A DNA stretch of 64,000 bases from Echinicola pacifica DSM 19836 (GTDB lineage Bacteria; Bacteroidota; Bacteroidia; Cytophagales; Cyclobacteriaceae), in the NCBI RefSeq assembly GCF_000373245.1, contig NZ_KB890738.1, positions 439,713 to 503,712 on the forward strand, given 5' to 3'. Shown here in pieces: positions 18,503 to 27,726 of this stretch. The position numbers were made by a program, and so were the translations under genes. Every line of letters begins with the position of its first letter. Position 1 is the first letter of the stretch. The notes beneath the pieces are model-generated. The model was given only the letters and a program-made list of their open reading frames with translations, had not been told where the DNA came from and ran no database searches.

Positions 18503-20377
18503 TCAGTAGCTAATTAGAGATTCCAAATAAAATTCGGCCTCTGGATCCATCTGCCCAGCGCCATTCACATCATAATCTTGATCAGTGGGAGTCTCCGCAT
18601 GAGGAAAATAGCGCTGGGTGCCGGTACGAAATACGATCCGCTCCATCGCCTCCAGAGGGGCAAAGAATAATTTGGGGCCCTTCTCAATGCCATTCACCTT
18701 CAGGGAATAAAACCGTGTTTCCACATCCAAATCCATTTCCACCTTATAGGTCTTTCCCTTCTGGTATTCGCTGAGGGTGTTCATCCTATAGCCAGCGCGG
18801 GTTTTGATCAGCCCATCTTCATCAAATAGCAGCTGGACTCCAGGCCGCCCTTGAGCATCCTGGATTTCTATTTGTAGCTTGCCATGATCATCCTGGTTTG
18901 GGATCAGGGTAAATTCCACATGAAGCTGCTTGCTGGAGGGAATAATCCGCTGCGCCTTTGCATAATCAAATGGGTCCTTATCGGCCATGCGAAGGTAGCG
19001 CTTGCCTTCCTTCCTGCTGATCTGAGTCTTTGCCCACTGGGGGCTGTAAGTATTCCATAGTCGAAGTTCCTGTCCTTCGGGCAACTTATCGAATACCTCC
19101 ATGGCATGGCCAGCGGCCTCTGCGCTAATGGGCGTCGGCACGGAGGCCACCCAGATATCCTCCTTATTTACACTATAGGTCAACCACATTTTGCCATCGG
19201 GAGGGGTTCCATTGCCCTCCAGGATTCCCCTGATATATTGCGGCCCATAGGATTTATAGTTTCCTCCATATCTCATAGTGGTGATTTCTCCATGAACCAA
19301 TAATAAGTTGGTATAATCGATCCCATCCACGCTGGTGGACACCGCCAAAGGCCAGCGGTATTCCGAGGGATTATAGACCAAGGCAAATGCTCCATCGGCG
19401 GTCCTTTGTCCCCAGATTTTGGCATTGGAGTTGACTATTCTAGGGGCTCGAAGCGGCATATATTGCCAGGAAAGGCCTCCATCGGCGCTGATGCTGGTCA
19501 GGGCATGCTTCCATAGACCCAGGACCCTTGAGTCGGGCAGAGTATAGTAGCTAAAGGCCTTATACTGCTTTTGGAGCGGGATCAGTGGGTCATCACGATC
19601 TGCTTCCTCCACCCACTGCTGCATCATCAGGGGCTTGCTCAGCAGCTCCTCACAGGCCGCCACCATAGCCCTATCCGTACTGCTTTTGTAAAATGGATAA
19701 TCGGTATTCCCTTCGGTCCAGCCCTTATTATATCGTATAAAATAAATAGGGCCGAAGCTTCCATCTTCCTTGATCTCTCTAATCACTCTCCCTATACCCT
19801 TACCATCATTGGGGCCATCATGGGCATCCATCGCTATCCCATAATAGGCCAGCGCTAGTAGCTTCCCGTTGCTGGCCACATAGAAGCCCATCCTCTGGTG
19901 CATCACCGCATCGAGATCTTTGGCTATTCCTTCATGGCCTTCCTTCCTGGTCCCATCGGGAATCCGGTAAGGAGGGAATATTACCTCAGGCATGGTCCAC
20001 GAATATCCATCTTCTGAGGTTTGCAATAAAGTCTGACTGGGCGCAATATGCTCTCCTACGGGATCGCTCAGGTATTCCAGATAGTACTTTCCCTGCCAGT
20101 ATGCGATCATGGGAGCATGATTATAAGTCCAGCCATAGCCATCACTTTCCTCTGGCATTTGCCGGTTGGCGCGCATGGTCTGCACGGCATGTACCCCCAC
20201 GGCAGGCTGCAATTGCCCATGGTGATAATCCACCCTTGAGAGAGTGCTTCCACTATAATGAAGGGTATCCTGAGCCCGGACATCCGGAATGTACAGACCC
20301 AGAGACCATACTAACAGCCCTATAAGCCCTAAATTCATGCGCCTTGCTTGATATAGATTATTCATTATTCTTCGCAT
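18503..20377 (-). CDS. sialidase-like beta-propeller, GH143 (Dha hydrolase) candidate
   Basis: A 624-residue secreted protein (signal peptide ending DVRAQ, residue 36) with three Asp-box motifs of sialidase-type propellers: SEDGYSW (121-127), SADGGLSW (297-304) and SVDGIDY (349-355). A C-terminal LamG/beta-sandwich-like region spans about 480-624. Automatic annotation would call it exo-alpha-sialidase, but the RIR-type arginine triad of true sialidases is not evident. In this pectin locus, the better candidate is GH143, the Dha hydrolase module of BT1020 from Bacteroides thetaiotaomicron RG-II degradation. Dha and sialic acid are both 2-keto-3-deoxy acids, which would explain the fold. The start overlaps the GH43 end by 20 bases; Met5 (20365) or Met14 (20338) are also possible. 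The GH143 label is inference. Confidence 0.62.
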   Translation of the reverse strand: MRRIMNNLYQARRMNLGLIGLLVWSLGLYIPDVRAQDTLHYSGSTLSRVDYHHGQLQPAVGVHAVQTMRANRQMPEESDGYGWTYNHAPMIAYWQGKYYLEYLSDPVGEHIAPSQTLLQTSEDGYSWTMPEVIFPPYRIPDGTRKEGHEGIAKDLDAVMHQRMGFYVASNGKLLALAYYGIAMDAHDGPNDGKGIGRVIREIKEDGSFGPIYFIRYNKGWTEGNTDYPFYKSSTDRAMVAACEELLSKPLMMQQWVEEADRDDPLIPLQKQYKAFSYYTLPDSRVLGLWKHALTSISADGGLSWQYMPLRAPRIVNSNAKIWGQRTADGAFALVYNPSEYRWPLAVSTSVDGIDYTNLLLVHGEITTMRYGGNYKSYGPQYIRGILEGNGTPPDGKMWLTYSVNKEDIWVASVPTPISAEAAGHAMEVFDKLPEGQELRLWNTYSPQWAKTQISRKEGKRYLRMADKDPFDYAKAQRIIPSSKQLHVEFTLIPNQDDHGKLQIEIQDAQGRPGVQLLFDEDGLIKTRAGYRMNTLSEYQKGKTYKVEMDLDVETRFYSLKVNGIEKGPKLFFAPLEAMERIVFRTGTQRYFPHAETPTDQDYDVNGAGQMDPEAEFYLESLISY

Positions 20378-21311
20378 TTTTCGATTGGGATTTTAGGCTC
20401 CTGAGCAGCGCAGGGCTCACCTTAGCGATGGTGCCATGTTTATGCCCTTCGGGCAAACTGATCTGCTCGTTGATTTGATGAAAATCCTGAAAGTCCGGAG
20501 TGCTTACCGCCTCATAGGTTTTGGCACCATAGCTATCATAAAATATTAGCCACTGATCATCGATGGAAATTACGGTGGGTCCTTCCGTAAGAAAATCCGA
20601 AAATGCAGGGCTGATATTCTCCCAAGGTCCGAGGGGGGATTTACCAAAAGCGACTTTTAGGTTCCGATTAGGCCGGGTATTATCTTTAAGCACCAATACA
20701 TAATCTTCTACCCCGCGTTTTACAATCACCGCGTCAATCACACTAAAGCCAGGCTCCAGGAACAACTGGCTAGGAGAAAACTCCTTAAAATCTCTGGTGC
20801 TGGTAGAATACATTCGGTGATTATTCTGTTCTTCTTCCTCGCCCTTTTCGAAGCGATGAGGAATGGTGGAGGCCCAGATGATAATAAACTGATCGGTGGT
20901 ATCGTCATAGAAGATCTCTGGAGCCCAGACATTCACCACCTCTGGCTCATGCTCCATCACAGGGATAAACTCCTGCTCCGACCAATGGATAAAGTCCCTG
21001 GTGGAGGCATAGCCAAAACCATTGCCCCCCTTCCAGTCAGTGGTCCACACCATATGATAAGTCCCATCGGGGCCTTCCGCTATGGATGGATCCCGCATGA
21101 TCTTGCTCTTGCCAGCGACAGGCGGCAGAAACGGCCCTCCGAGGCTCTCCCACCGATAGCCATCCTCACTATAAGCCAAATAAAGCCCCTCATCTGCAGG
21201 CTCTCTGAAGGAGGTGAAAATATAATAATCCTCCTGAGCTTTACAGCTTCCCAAGCCTAGAATGACCATCAGCGCAACTATAATCCCTTTGCTCTTAATC
21301 CTCATATCCAA
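20358..21311 (-). CDS. GH43-like five-bladed propeller glycosidase, lipoprotein
   Basis: A 317-residue lipoprotein (lipobox GLGSC, Cys23) with the layout of a family GH43 five-bladed propeller. The general-base Asp74 is in MRDPSI, Asp193 in VIDAVI is the pKa-modulating residue, and Glu243 in LTEGPT is the general acid. GH43 enzymes act mainly on alpha-L-arabinofuranosyl, beta-xylosyl and some beta-galactosyl linkages, all present in pectin side chains. The repeated YSEDGYRW and STRDF strands fit propeller blades. It overlaps the GH28 gene by 17 bases (11 if Met3 is the start) and overlaps the sialidase-like gene on its other side, so it sits inside a tightly packed block. Subfamily and substrate cannot be set from sequence alone. 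Confidence 0.82.
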   Translation of the reverse strand: MDMRIKSKGIIVALMVILGLGSCKAQEDYYIFTSFREPADEGLYLAYSEDGYRWESLGGPFLPPVAGKSKIMRDPSIAEGPDGTYHMVWTTDWKGGNGFGYASTRDFIHWSEQEFIPVMEHEPEVVNVWAPEIFYDDTTDQFIIIWASTIPHRFEKGEEEEQNNHRMYSTSTRDFKEFSPSQLFLEPGFSVIDAVIVKRGVEDYVLVLKDNTRPNRNLKVAFGKSPLGPWENISPAFSDFLTEGPTVISIDDQWLIFYDSYGAKTYEAVSTPDFQDFHQINEQISLPEGHKHGTIAKVSPALLRSLKSQSKNAKNNE

Positions 21312-22893
21312 CTATTTTCACTGCTGATTCCTTCACTTCATGTCCCTGCTTAAGCGGTACTTTGACATTGGCCCACTGGTTATTTTGAAGGTGGATTCCC
21401 CGTGATGCCGAGCCTGTGATTTCCAGAAATAGCGGAGTCTCCGCCATGGGAAAATTATTATAAATCATCGCATTGCTGACCTCCTCCAACCTGATCACCG
21501 GATGCCCATCCTGTGGACGCTGGCTTTTCAGGTTATCCATCACCAATCCCTCAGTATTGGTTACGGTAAAGGAGGGGCCCATTTGGGTGTTGATCTGTAC
21601 ATCATGCAGCTCCACCTGGCTGGCGGTATGGATGGACAGGCCTTCTTTGGCGTCTATATTGATATTAGAAAAGCTTATATTCTCTATCGGCATCTCAGGG
21701 ATTCCGAGAATTTTCCCTGCCACATTGACTTCTGAGCCAGTGACATTAGAAATATGGATATTTCTAAACTGCGGGGTTTTCTCTGTCACCGGGCCTTGGG
21801 AGGTGTTTTTGTCATAAAAAAGGTTCATCACAATGGCTTCCAGCTGGATATTCTTCATGACCACATTATCTATGCGGATCTCCTCCACGATGCCCCCGCG
21901 TCCACGGGCAGCCTTGAGACGGATGCCACGGTCTGTTCCATCGAAGACACAATTGGAGATGGTGATTTTTCGGATACTTCCCGAAACTTCGCTGCCGATC
22001 ACCACGCCACCATGACCACTGAGCATGGTGCAGTTGGTGATGGTTACATTTTCTGTAGGCGTATCCCATTTCCGTCCATCGATATCCCTGCCTGATTTGA
22101 TGGTGATGCAGTCATCTCCCACACTGATATGGCAATCAGAAATATGGACATTCTTGCAGGAGGTAGGGTTGATCCCGTCGGTATTCGGGGAGGGAGGATT
22201 TTCGATGGTGATCCCTGTGATGGTCACATTTTCGCAAAAGGCTGGGTTGACGGTCCAAAAGGGTGAATTGACGATCGTCACACCCTCGATGCGCACGTTC
22301 TTGCAGCGGAATGGCTGGATAAGTGGAGGCCTAAAAAACTTAAGGCTCATGGTTTTTTGGTAATACGGCTCCGTTTCCAAATCAGGATTTGCGGCAGTCC
22401 ACATTTTTTGATACTTGGTCTCTTCTAGGGTGTTGGGGTCTGCCTCATGGATACGGTACATCTCCATCCACCAGTCATACCCCTGTCCGTCGATTTTGCC
22501 GCGACCCGTGATGGTGATGTTCTCTGCTTCAAACGCATAAATTAATGGAGAGAAATTCTGCATCACTGAGCCCTCCCAGCGCGTCTGCACAAAGGGTAAA
22601 TAATGATCAAAGTTGGTCGAAAACCGCAATACTGCACCCGCTTCCAAATGGATCGTAGTATTACTCTTCATCCGTATGGCGCCAGTAAGGTAATCCCCAG
22701 CGGGGAAATATACCGTCCCTCCGCCGCGTTGATTAGCCTCATCGATGGCCGACTGGATAGCCCCAGTGCACAGCTCCCCCTTATTATTTCCCCCGGCTTC
22801 CAGGATATTGATCCAGCCCGGAGTCCTGGCAAATACACCATTCAGGCAGGCCACTGCCGTCAGCACTAATAAAAAACTTACTATTCTTTTCAT
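21295..22893 (-). CDS. GH28 polygalacturonase-type enzyme
   Basis: A secreted GH28 right-handed beta-helix enzyme, acting on galacturonan or on galacturonosyl linkages in rhamnogalacturonan. I use the ATG at 22893 because it opens a clean signal peptide (MKRIVSFLLV...FA, cleaved near 22). An upstream in-frame ATG at 22941 adds 16 mostly polar residues and is less likely. With this start, family residues are Asp239 (NTDGI), Asp260-Asp261 (GDDC), His294 (GHGG) and Arg325/Lys327 (RLK). All catalytic acids are intact. It sits 149 bases from the GH140 stop and runs into GH43. A second GH28 occurs at 37867-39501 with different loop sequences, which suggests that one of the pair handles branched or RG-II backbone substrate and the other plain homogalacturonan. 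That split is a guess. Confidence 0.93.
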   Translation of the reverse strand: MKRIVSFLLVLTAVACLNGVFARTPGWINILEAGGNNKGELCTGAIQSAIDEANQRGGGTVYFPAGDYLTGAIRMKSNTTIHLEAGAVLRFSTNFDHYLPFVQTRWEGSVMQNFSPLIYAFEAENITITGRGKIDGQGYDWWMEMYRIHEADPNTLEETKYQKMWTAANPDLETEPYYQKTMSLKFFRPPLIQPFRCKNVRIEGVTIVNSPFWTVNPAFCENVTITGITIENPPSPNTDGINPTSCKNVHISDCHISVGDDCITIKSGRDIDGRKWDTPTENVTITNCTMLSGHGGVVIGSEVSGSIRKITISNCVFDGTDRGIRLKAARGRGGIVEEIRIDNVVMKNIQLEAIVMNLFYDKNTSQGPVTEKTPQFRNIHISNVTGSEVNVAGKILGIPEMPIENISFSNINIDAKEGLSIHTASQVELHDVQINTQMGPSFTVTNTEGLVMDNLKSQRPQDGHPVIRLEEVSNAMIYNNFPMAETPLFLEITGSASRGIHLQNNQWANVKVPLKQGHEVKESAVKIVGYED

Positions 22894-23042
22894 GGTTATT
22901 TTAGGCTTTCGGATGAATAAAGAGGAACATCTCCAGGTCATCCTATTATCATTAGGCAGCTGCCACCGACTATTATCCTTCGGCCCAGCTCCCTTTTTAT
23001 TCCTTCTTAGGACAGATTGATTATTTCTACCCTCTAATTACT

Positions 23043-24467
23043 CTATTCGTAATTTAAGACCAAGACCCAGTCATTGCCATCCTGCACCTCCCCGTCTGGC
23101 TTAAATCCCTCTGTTCCTTCTGCCCGAAACTCCCCTATCGGATGCTTCTTGCCTGTCCGTGGATCAAACCAGCTGGCTTTGACTTTTTCTCCTTTGATCA
23201 GCCCCATATTCACCTGGATAGCTCTACCAGTATAAGTATAGATCAAGGCATAGTCATCCCCTCTGGTCGCTGCTAGATGGTCATGCTTCTCCCCTTGATT
23301 CGCAATAAGCGACTGATCAGGCACTCGCTCTAGGTAGGGAAATTCCATCATCAGGTTTTTCAGATAGGTCATCTGTATTGCCCCCGGATCATTGATCGCT
23401 TCGGTCCATAGCTTCGTATTGCCATAGGCACCGACCTTATCATCCTCGGGCCCCTGCATCTGCATCACCGCACTATGTCCATAAGTATGGCCTGCCGCCC
23501 CGGAAAACACCGCCCAATAGGCGTATCTTCTGGCATCTTCGGCTTGCCAAAAACCCTCTTTTGGATCATGCAATCCCTTAGGGATACCCTCATATGAAGG
23601 CTCCCCATCCAGGGTAGGCATGATCCGGGCTTCCGCATAGTCATCCTCCACATACCGCCAATTGTCCTCCCCATAAGCCCGCTCGGTATCATCCTGATCA
23701 TAGCGTCGATGGCCCGATTGGAACATATGAAAATCCATCCATGAGGCCTCCGTAAACCAATCCGAGGATTGCATCCTGCCAAATGGGTGAAAGGTAATCA
23801 GGTGATTGGGGTCATTTTGATCAAGCGTCTCCCCAATGGCATTCCAGACCTCGGTGTATTCATCGCCTTGGGTATCACCGCCATTGAGCCAGATGACATT
23901 GGGCTGATCTCTATACCGATCCGCCAAAAACTTCGCATAAATGGTGGCCTGATCTACCGACACTTTCCCGTCTTTTACATTGGTCCCCCAGACAGGCACC
24001 ATGGCGATATATATCCCCCTTTCTTGCGCAGACTGGATCACAAAATCCACATGATCCCAGAAATCATACGCTTCAGAATCCGAAAAATCATGCCCCTCTG
24101 TCAGCAGGGGCGCACCGACATTTTGATTTACCAAAGCACTATCTCCATACGCATTGCTCATATCAAGGCTGTGCAGGGTCATGACTTGGATTATATTATA
24201 CCCCTTGTCCTGGCGGTCATCTAGATAAGCCAACGTCTCCTCCCTGTCCAGCTTCCTTAGCAGCAGCCAGCCCGTGTCTCCAAGCCAAAAAAATGGTTCC
24301 TTATCCTCGGTTACGAAATAGCGTTTATTATCGGAAACTTCCAGCAGAGGAAGACCTGTCGATTTGACGGCCACCTGTTCGATGGAGGACTTCTCCCTAG
24401 AGGACTGGCATCCCAATAGAGAAGCTATACTCAGGACGGCCATGCCCAGCTTGATTGTATTTTTCAT
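23043..24467 (-). CDS. GH140 apiosidase-type lipoprotein (DUF4038)
   Basis: A TIM-barrel glycosidase of the DUF4038/GH140 group. The founding member, BT1012 of Bacteroides thetaiotaomicron, removes the beta-D-apiose-linked side chains of RG-II from the galacturonan backbone. The chosen ATG at 24467 gives a lipoprotein signal (SLLGC, Cys20). An upstream ATG at 24497 adds 10 polar residues. The N-terminal motif FFWLGDTGW (59-67) is diagnostic for the family. Asp198 in WLNGGDTQGD and Glu289 in LDGEPSYE are placed like the acid/base and nucleophile. A C-terminal beta-sandwich covers about the last 80 residues. This gene is the clearest pointer to RG-II in the locus. Gaps on both sides (149 and 94 bases) carry no visible terminator. 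Confidence 0.88.
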   Translation of the reverse strand: MKNTIKLGMAVLSIASLLGCQSSREKSSIEQVAVKSTGLPLLEVSDNKRYFVTEDKEPFFWLGDTGWLLLRKLDREETLAYLDDRQDKGYNIIQVMTLHSLDMSNAYGDSALVNQNVGAPLLTEGHDFSDSEAYDFWDHVDFVIQSAQERGIYIAMVPVWGTNVKDGKVSVDQATIYAKFLADRYRDQPNVIWLNGGDTQGDEYTEVWNAIGETLDQNDPNHLITFHPFGRMQSSDWFTEASWMDFHMFQSGHRRYDQDDTERAYGEDNWRYVEDDYAEARIMPTLDGEPSYEGIPKGLHDPKEGFWQAEDARRYAYWAVFSGAAGHTYGHSAVMQMQGPEDDKVGAYGNTKLWTEAINDPGAIQMTYLKNLMMEFPYLERVPDQSLIANQGEKHDHLAATRGDDYALIYTYTGRAIQVNMGLIKGEKVKASWFDPRTGKKHPIGEFRAEGTEGFKPDGEVQDGNDWVLVLNYE

Positions 24468-24561
24468 GCTTGTTGTAGAATTATTATTTTTATCCATTTT
24501 GGGTTTCTATTTTTTCTTTCCTTTTGGAAAGGTGACTCTTATGTTCAGTTTTCAAATCATC

Positions 24562-27500
24562 TTATTCTACCATCCGAATCCAGCAAATCAGTGGAATGTC
24601 TTCCGGAAAGCCATTTACCGGCTGGCCATTTATGAGTTGGTCTTCGGCGATTATTTTTCCATCTTGAGGAGAGATATAGATTATTTTGGCCTCCGGCAAT
24701 ACTGATAAATCCATGGGTAGATCATTATTCCTCTTATAGATCATATAGTCTCCGGCATCATTTTTCATTTTCCAATGACCTTTGTTATCCTCCAGCGGGC
24801 TCATGGTGCTGAGGCTTTTCTTCCATTCAGGGTGCTTTACTGCGGGGATATTGGGTAATGAACCTCCCCCAAAAAGCACGGCCCAGCCATATCCAGCCCC
24901 CGCTGGGCTGGAATAGATAAGGGCTTTATCCGGATAGGTCTTTCGGTACCGCCGGATGCCTTCATATACTGCGGCGGGGTTTTCCTTTCCTGCTTTCATC
25001 TGCCTGGCATGTTGGCGAGGAGCGAGATGCTTGCCTCCGGGAGGGGCATAATCCCCTTGCTCCGTAGGATGCCAATACCTAATATCGATCACCTCCACCA
25101 GTTTACTTCTAAGGGGATCTTCCAATATCGCATCTTGGACATCTTTGGTGGCACTCAAGGTCACCATGGCGTCCTTGCCGGTTTCGGCTTCCCACTCGGC
25201 GATTATATCCAGCCAAAACTCCATAAAATGCAAGGGCCCGGTGTATTCTGCACTCGTGAGCTGCAGCACATTACTGTATTGAGCAAAATTGTCAAGACAC
25301 TGCCGGATGTATTTCCGGTGCAGTTCTCGCCTTTGGGGATGGGAGATATCATAAAAATACTCCCCCATAAATATCCTTTTGTCGCCAGCATACGGGGGTG
25401 GCTCGGGGAAGCCCGTGGCATTGATATTATTGGCTGGCCGCCATGGGGAATCAGCCCAATGAGCTCCTGCCTCCAGGATATTATGCTGAAAATAATTTTG
25501 GTGTAATAATAATATCCCCTCCTGCTCGGCATATTGGGCAAAGGTGGCGAGCCTGCTCCAATAGAAATAATTATAGCGGCTAAGGTCGTATTTACTAAGC
25601 CGGTCCCAGGCCTCCCCCTGACCACTACGCGCAAAGGGCTGCTCATAAAAAGGAGGCCACACTTCTGGGTCCAGCCTTCTTACCCGCTCATGATCATCCC
25701 TTCGCCTATCGTACCAAAGTCCATAATTATGATCCATCGCTACACTTCCTTCCTGCGCCATATTGGTCACTAGGTCCGGGAGAATATCGGTATAAGCCGG
25801 ACCATATCTTCCCGGCACAAATCGCGTAATATGTGGCCTTGCTGTCGCAATATCCCGAGGACGCAGGCTGCCTCGCCACCATTGGACAGACTCGGTGGCA
25901 CCTGTCAGCAGCTGCCCATCCCATAGGATCCTGCCCTGCTGGATATGGACTTTTGCTGCGCTGGAAGCTTGCTTCTCTTTCGGGGCCAATCCCAAAGCTT
26001 CGAAAGTCTCCGCTTGGGTGGCTTCAGAGGAAATAGGATTCCGGTCCCGGGATCGGCGGATCCACTCCTTGAGCACCAATACCGGCTCGGTGGCCATTGC
26101 TGTCAGTGCCGCTGCCTGCTCCACCGTGGGGCTGCTGGAGGGCTCAGAGCCCATGGGCAATAGCTGTGGATCCATTGGTAATTCCCCTAGGCGATCCTCC
26201 AGCTGAGCGTAAAATAAGCTGAGAGGACGGACATGGTTATTGGTCTCTGCCCAGTATCCATCTCCCTCAAACTGACCCCAGCTTCCTATGGCCCAATTCT
26301 GTGCTGTAGGAGGGCTATAGTTTATTATTTTGGCAGCATCACACTGCCACAGGACACTATTGGCAGCGGTCCATCCCGCTCCCCGGCCATCTTGCATTCT
26401 ATTGGCGAAAGCTAAGGCCTGGCCATCGATGCTGATCCTATCAAACAGCATCCCCGTGGCCCATCCCTGCTGGGTTCCGCTAAAGCCAAATGATCTATAT
26501 GCCTGGCATTCCACAAAGGCATTGGGCCCCGCAACTGACAGTCCTGAGCTGAAGTCATGGATGCCAAACTCCGAATAACAGCGCTGAAAAAGGGTCTGCT
26601 GTCCTTCTGTGAAAAAAGTGTTGCGACGCTCTCCTCCTATCTCAGATATAGGATCAAAAGACCGACAATCCTCCACCGTCACCCTTCTGCCCGACTTATA
26701 TACGGCAACAGCCGACCCTGCAAAATGCTGGAAATCTATTTGCCTTACCCATGCATCCTGTACATTTTCCATAGAAATGCCCGACCATCGGTGGTCTTCA
26801 TCTTTTTTATTTTTATGATCATAACTGGAGCGAAGAATTAGGTTTTCCACTCCTATATGGCTGATCCTTCCTGGCCAGCTATATTGCACCAAAAAAGCCC
26901 TCCCAAACTGTCGGTCAAGGCTATTGGTAAGTGGCAGGTCCAGCATCACTTTCCTATTATTTACCTGAATAATCTCCCGATCCCACATCAGAGTATGACC
27001 GCCTGGCTTCCATCCTATCCAGCCGGTCTCCCCACCAAACTCCACCATCCTCAAGGTATCGATCCAGGCCTGAGTGGAAGGACGAACCACCATCACCGCC
27101 TGCCCTGCATCTGTGGGGCCATCTACCGAAAAACTAGAGGCATTTACAGGAATATAGTCATCTGTCACCTGTACGGTATCCCCAAATACCTTATCGTCAA
27201 TTCCTCTGATCTGGATCAGCGTCTCTCTGCTTTTTCCCTTCCCAAGGATCAGAGTTTCTCTTTCTCCCTCCCGGGTTCCTCGGAGGACCACGCCAGAATG
27301 CCGCATCAAAAGCTGCCCCTCCACTTCATAAATTCCTGCCTCAAGCACTACCGCCCCCCTGAATCCATGCGCATTCATCGGCAACTGGCCCACATATTCT
27401 AATGCCGCCTGAATTCTCGCTGTATTGTCACCCTCTTCGGGGCTAAGCAGCACTTTGGCGGGGAGATTCGGGATAGGCACTTCGCTGGAACCATAGCCAC

Positions 27501-27717
27501 AAAAGGAGAAATCAGGCATGCGATCGCCATTCTGTAGGGCTGAATAATGAAGTTTTCCGTCTTTATAATACACCGCCTGATCTTCCTGTCTTGCCTTTGC
27601 CGGCAGGCACAGAAATCCCAGAAGGCTAAGCACAAGAAAATTCGAGAAAAACATTTTTCCCGAATTTTGATTAAATAAACCCCATATTCTATGCAAAAGC
27701 ATATTTCTATATTTCAT
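24562..27717 (-). CDS. beta-helix plus DUF6298 TIM-barrel-like secreted protein
   Basis: A 1051-residue secreted protein of the DUF6298 type, with no established function that I know. The N-terminal half (about 70-520) looks like a right-handed beta-helix of the pectate-lyase class: DNTARIQAAL...GAVVLEAGIYEV and repeated V..C/F.V..C turns. The C-terminal half (about 620-1000) looks like a TIM-barrel hydrolase, with acidic patches such as LTSAEYTG (Glu824) and EVIDIRYWHP after predicted strands. A small beta-domain ends the protein. The signal peptide is clearest from Met22 (27654); the longer start at 27717 is kept because it is open. It is followed after nine bases by DUF3826. It may be a bifunctional pectin enzyme, but no catalytic pair is proven. 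Confidence 0.75.
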   Translation of the reverse strand: MKYRNMLLHRIWGLFNQNSGKMFFSNFLVLSLLGFLCLPAKARQEDQAVYYKDGKLHYSALQNGDRMPDFSFCGYGSSEVPIPNLPAKVLLSPEEGDNTARIQAALEYVGQLPMNAHGFRGAVVLEAGIYEVEGQLLMRHSGVVLRGTREGERETLILGKGKSRETLIQIRGIDDKVFGDTVQVTDDYIPVNASSFSVDGPTDAGQAVMVVRPSTQAWIDTLRMVEFGGETGWIGWKPGGHTLMWDREIIQVNNRKVMLDLPLTNSLDRQFGRAFLVQYSWPGRISHIGVENLILRSSYDHKNKKDEDHRWSGISMENVQDAWVRQIDFQHFAGSAVAVYKSGRRVTVEDCRSFDPISEIGGERRNTFFTEGQQTLFQRCYSEFGIHDFSSGLSVAGPNAFVECQAYRSFGFSGTQQGWATGMLFDRISIDGQALAFANRMQDGRGAGWTAANSVLWQCDAAKIINYSPPTAQNWAIGSWGQFEGDGYWAETNNHVRPLSLFYAQLEDRLGELPMDPQLLPMGSEPSSSPTVEQAAALTAMATEPVLVLKEWIRRSRDRNPISSEATQAETFEALGLAPKEKQASSAAKVHIQQGRILWDGQLLTGATESVQWWRGSLRPRDIATARPHITRFVPGRYGPAYTDILPDLVTNMAQEGSVAMDHNYGLWYDRRRDDHERVRRLDPEVWPPFYEQPFARSGQGEAWDRLSKYDLSRYNYFYWSRLATFAQYAEQEGILLLHQNYFQHNILEAGAHWADSPWRPANNINATGFPEPPPYAGDKRIFMGEYFYDISHPQRRELHRKYIRQCLDNFAQYSNVLQLTSAEYTGPLHFMEFWLDIIAEWEAETGKDAMVTLSATKDVQDAILEDPLRSKLVEVIDIRYWHPTEQGDYAPPGGKHLAPRQHARQMKAGKENPAAVYEGIRRYRKTYPDKALIYSSPAGAGYGWAVLFGGGSLPNIPAVKHPEWKKSLSTMSPLEDNKGHWKMKNDAGDYMIYKRNNDLPMDLSVLPEAKIIYISPQDGKIIAEDQLINGQPVNGFPEDIPLICWIRMVE

Positions 27718-27726
27718 TACTCCTGA

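Noticed and set aside
18503-20377. Sialidase for sialic acid
   Set aside because: No N-acetylneuraminate catabolic genes and a pectin context; Asp boxes alone are not specific.
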